NCBI RefSeq assembly: GCF_013391475.1
Contig: NZ_JACBAZ010000007.1
Location: 1-64,000 of the forward strand
Length of the DNA stretch: 64,000 nucleotides
Direction: 5' to 3'
From: Oceaniferula marina
GTDB lineage: Bacteria; Verrucomicrobiota; Verrucomicrobiia; Verrucomicrobiales; Akkermansiaceae
A program made the position numbers and the translations under genes. Shown here one piece after another: positions 62,152-64,000 of the stretch. Position 1 is the stretch's first letter, and the number at the start of each line of letters is the position of its first letter. The notes beneath the pieces were generated by a model. The model saw only the letters and a list, made by a program, of their open reading frames with translations, was not told the DNA's origin and made no database searches.

Positions 62152-63843
62152 ATGAAACAGAAACCAATAAAAACATGGAGTCAACTTGGCCTTATGGCCC
62201 TGTTTGCTGGAACCTTACCTGCGACAGCAGCTGAATTAATTCACGATGCTGATCATTATATTCTCAAGGCTCAGCATGGTGAGCAGTGGGCGAAGGATGA
62301 TGCCGCTGTGAATGCCAGGCTCGAGGAATTTAAAAAGAAAAACGGTGGGAAATCACCGAACATTCTTTATATTCTGATTGATGACATGGGCTATGGTGAC
62401 ATGGGCATCCCGGAACTGAATGGTCTGCGGGGTTATGAGACGCCTAATGTGAACAAGTTTTCGGACGAGTCGATGCGTCTCAACCGGATGTATACCGAGC
62501 CTTCCTGCACGCCTACTCGCTGTGCCTTTATGACCGGTCGTCAGCCTCATCGCTACAACATGGGGGATACGGCGGTCGATATTGCCGGCTTTGGACTTCC
62601 CGCCAAGGAAAAAACCTTGCCCGAGGTACTCTCAGAAGCGGGTTACAATACCACACACATTGGTAAATGGCATATGGGCGATATCAAAGAGTCTTGGCCT
62701 CACAACCAAGGCTTTGATTATGCTGCATTTCCGATTCACCAGCAAGGGCAGTTGACGGTTTTCAACGATGATGCCGCCAAGGAAGGTGTGGCTGTCTCAA
62801 TTGGGCCAGGTCAGTATAATGATCGATTCACCAAGGACAAATGGTTCCGTCCTAATCCTGCTGCGATGGTGGTGGGCTGTGAAGCCACCAAAGGCGGTAC
62901 CGTGCGCGAAGTGCACATGAAGCCGGGTGAACGCTGGACAGAAAAGAAATACGAGGAAATGAATCAACGCTATCAAGACCAGACGCTTGAACACCTGCGT
63001 AAGCTTGCCAAGCAGGATAAACCTTTCTTCTTGCAGTACTGGCCGCTGATTCCGCTCTCCAACCCTCGTGCCACCACGGATAACTACACCACTCCAAACG
63101 GCGGCACCTATGTTGAGAAAATGAAGAAGCTTGATGGTTGGATCGGTGATATCCTCGAGGAAGTCGATAAGCTTAAACTCGCTGAAAATACGATCGTTGT
63201 GATCATGGGTGACAATGGTCACTTTACTAAATACTCACCTGGGAGTGGCTACACGGCCATGATTTTCAAAGGTGGAAAAGCTGACACCACCGAAGGCGGT
63301 GTCCGTGTCGATGCCTTTGTCCGCTGGCCTGGCATGATTGAGAAAGATTCCATTGTGAATGACATTGTTCACGTGGCTGACCTTTACACCACACTTTCTG
63401 TGCTGGCAGGTGCCAAAGACAAGCTTCCTACCGATCGTTTGATCGATGGTGTTGACCAGTCTGCACTTCTGCTCGAAGGCGAAACCAAAGGGCGCCGTGA
63501 CACGGTCTTTATTTATTCGGGACCCAAAATGGAAGCTGTGGTGAAAGAGCATATCAAACTCAAGGTTCCCGGACCGGGAGAAAACCCGATTGGTGCCAAG
63601 TTCTATGACTTGCAGCGTGATACCCGTGAGGAATATCCAGTGTCCACGGAGATCGGTGCTTGGGGTGGAGCCGAAATGGTGCGTGTGATTCAGCGTCACA
63701 TGGTCATGAAGAAAAAGTATCCTGATACAGATGCTGACCGCGGTCTTCCTTATGATGGGATTGAAAACCTTCGCCCGGAAACCAAGGCTGCAGTGCAGGC
63801 CTTCCTGATTAAGAATAAGATACTGCTCGAGCAGAAGAAATAA
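62152..63843 (+). CDS. Secreted sulfatase with N-terminal extension
   Basis: A 563-residue protein from ATG 62152 (MKQKPIKTWSQ), which begins a good signal peptide ending at TLPATAA (~27). The frame is open to 62080 through the 9-bp repeat, and that start is rejected. A helical stretch (~28-66) is unusual before the core. DD is in LIDDMGYGD (77-78). The formylglycine site is C119 in CTPTR. HIGKWHMGD and IMGDNGHFTKYS (second metal site) follow. The group contains carbohydrate sulfatases of marine bacteria. A lipoprotein gene begins 36 bases downstream, so the two form an operon. Confidence 0.94.
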   Translation: MKQKPIKTWSQLGLMALFAGTLPATAAELIHDADHYILKAQHGEQWAKDDAAVNARLEEFKKKNGGKSPNILYILIDDMGYGDMGIPELNGLRGYETPNVNKFSDESMRLNRMYTEPSCTPTRCAFMTGRQPHRYNMGDTAVDIAGFGLPAKEKTLPEVLSEAGYNTTHIGKWHMGDIKESWPHNQGFDYAAFPIHQQGQLTVFNDDAAKEGVAVSIGPGQYNDRFTKDKWFRPNPAAMVVGCEATKGGTVREVHMKPGERWTEKKYEEMNQRYQDQTLEHLRKLAKQDKPFFLQYWPLIPLSNPRATTDNYTTPNGGTYVEKMKKLDGWIGDILEEVDKLKLAENTIVVIMGDNGHFTKYSPGSGYTAMIFKGGKADTTEGGVRVDAFVRWPGMIEKDSIVNDIVHVADLYTTLSVLAGAKDKLPTDRLIDGVDQSALLLEGETKGRRDTVFIYSGPKMEAVVKEHIKLKVPGPGENPIGAKFYDLQRDTREEYPVSTEIGAWGGAEMVRVIQRHMVMKKKYPDTDADRGLPYDGIENLRPETKAAVQAFLIKNKILLEQKK

Positions 63844-63878
63844 TGGCGAGATCGGAACCCCTTAGTCAACCTTATCTA

Positions 63879-64000
63879 ATGAAATTGAAGAGCTTAACAA
63901 GTCTGGGGGCAGCAGCAATGGCCCTGCTCCTTTCGTCCTGTGGTAATCAGTCTCCATCCGGATTCTTGAGTAACTATAATCAACTGTCACCAGGAGGGAA
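63879..64000 (+). CDS. DUF3313-like lipoprotein, 3' end outside window
   Basis: Forty codons are visible: MKLKSLTSLGAAAMALLLSSC (lipobox LSSC, Cys 21) followed by SGFLSNYNQLSPGG. The SGFL..Y..L pattern after the lipobox is characteristic of DUF3313 proteins. It starts 36 bases after the sulfatase stop. The family call rests on this short stretch only. Confidence 0.6.
   Translation, partial: MKLKSLTSLGAAAMALLLSSCGNQSPSGFLSNYNQLSPGG

Overview
The window looks like a chromosomal segment of a marine-type Verrucomicrobiota bacterium (Akkermansiaceae/Rubritaleaceae-like). This is inferred from gene content, not from a marker gene. It holds five intact secreted sulfatases and the tail of a sixth, GH20, GH36 and GH38 glycosidases, a PEP-CTERM protein, a bactofilin, an ECF sigma/anti-sigma pair of the Planctomycetes/Verrucomicrobia style, a YHYH/EF-hand protein and DUF3313- and SASA-type exoproteins. 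Many proteins have clear signal peptides or lipoboxes. Shine-Dalgarno sequences are often weak, so several starts were chosen from signal peptides, family lengths and upstream terminators.

Layout. 1-1037: tail of a GH38 alpha-mannosidase and its terminator. 1069-1710: four ~174-bp direct repeats carrying two palindromes each. 1740-9200 (minus strand): a PEP-CTERM protein and two beta-hexosaminidase genes, one with two GH20 modules. 9453-14102 (minus strand): housekeeping genes nadA, bactofilin, a YfgM-like TPR membrane protein, Mrp/ApbC ATPase and a CT398-type zinc-ribbon coiled coil. 14244-15833: zinc-ribbon/HEAT-like membrane protein. 15886-15971: tRNA-Leu(TAA).

15922-27024 is the most interesting part. 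The 3' part of tRNA-Leu recurs as a perfect 57-bp direct repeat at 26968-27024, and a broken tyrosine integrase sits directly beside the intact tRNA. Together these mark an ~11-kb integrated island. Its left half is debris: fragments of an integrase, a large secreted protein, an IS91-like transposase, HipA and a T5orf172/DUF4041 protein, plus two inverted-repeat elements. Its right half is one intact, tightly coupled operon: ECF sigma, membrane anti-sigma with a large extracytoplasmic domain, sulfatase, YHYH/EF-hand protein, second sulfatase and a bilobed exported protein of unknown function. I propose this as a mobile, self-regulated sulfated-substrate system.

27025-34422 is a second scrambled zone: a sigma factor cut by a transposase fragment, a lipoprotein fused to the end of an outer-membrane barrel gene, a DUF1214 tail, then an intact UbiB kinase/AI-2E transporter pair, a DUF932 gene, and a truncated SASA protein whose nucleophile position is Ala. 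34492-46981 holds metabolic and envelope genes (fructosamine kinase, ThuA-like, bile-acid symporter family, DAHP synthase, two outer-membrane proteins, HAD phosphatase, sulfatase) and a two-component system whose kinase carries a LOV-type photosensor motif. 47008-53401 contains a K+ channel/AAE-antiporter pair and an RND efflux pump with adaptor. 53649-64000 contains a lipoprotein lipase, sulfatases, an outer-membrane protein, a GH36/Sip1 glycosidase, a second member of the outer-membrane barrel family and a cut-off DUF3313-like lipoprotein.

As a whole the window fits a specialist degrader of sulfated, amino-sugar-, mannose- and galactose-containing glycans. Sulfatases and glycosidases act in the periplasm or outside the cell, with outer-membrane barrels and transporters alongside. 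No formylglycine-generating enzyme is seen here, so sulfatase maturation must be encoded elsewhere.
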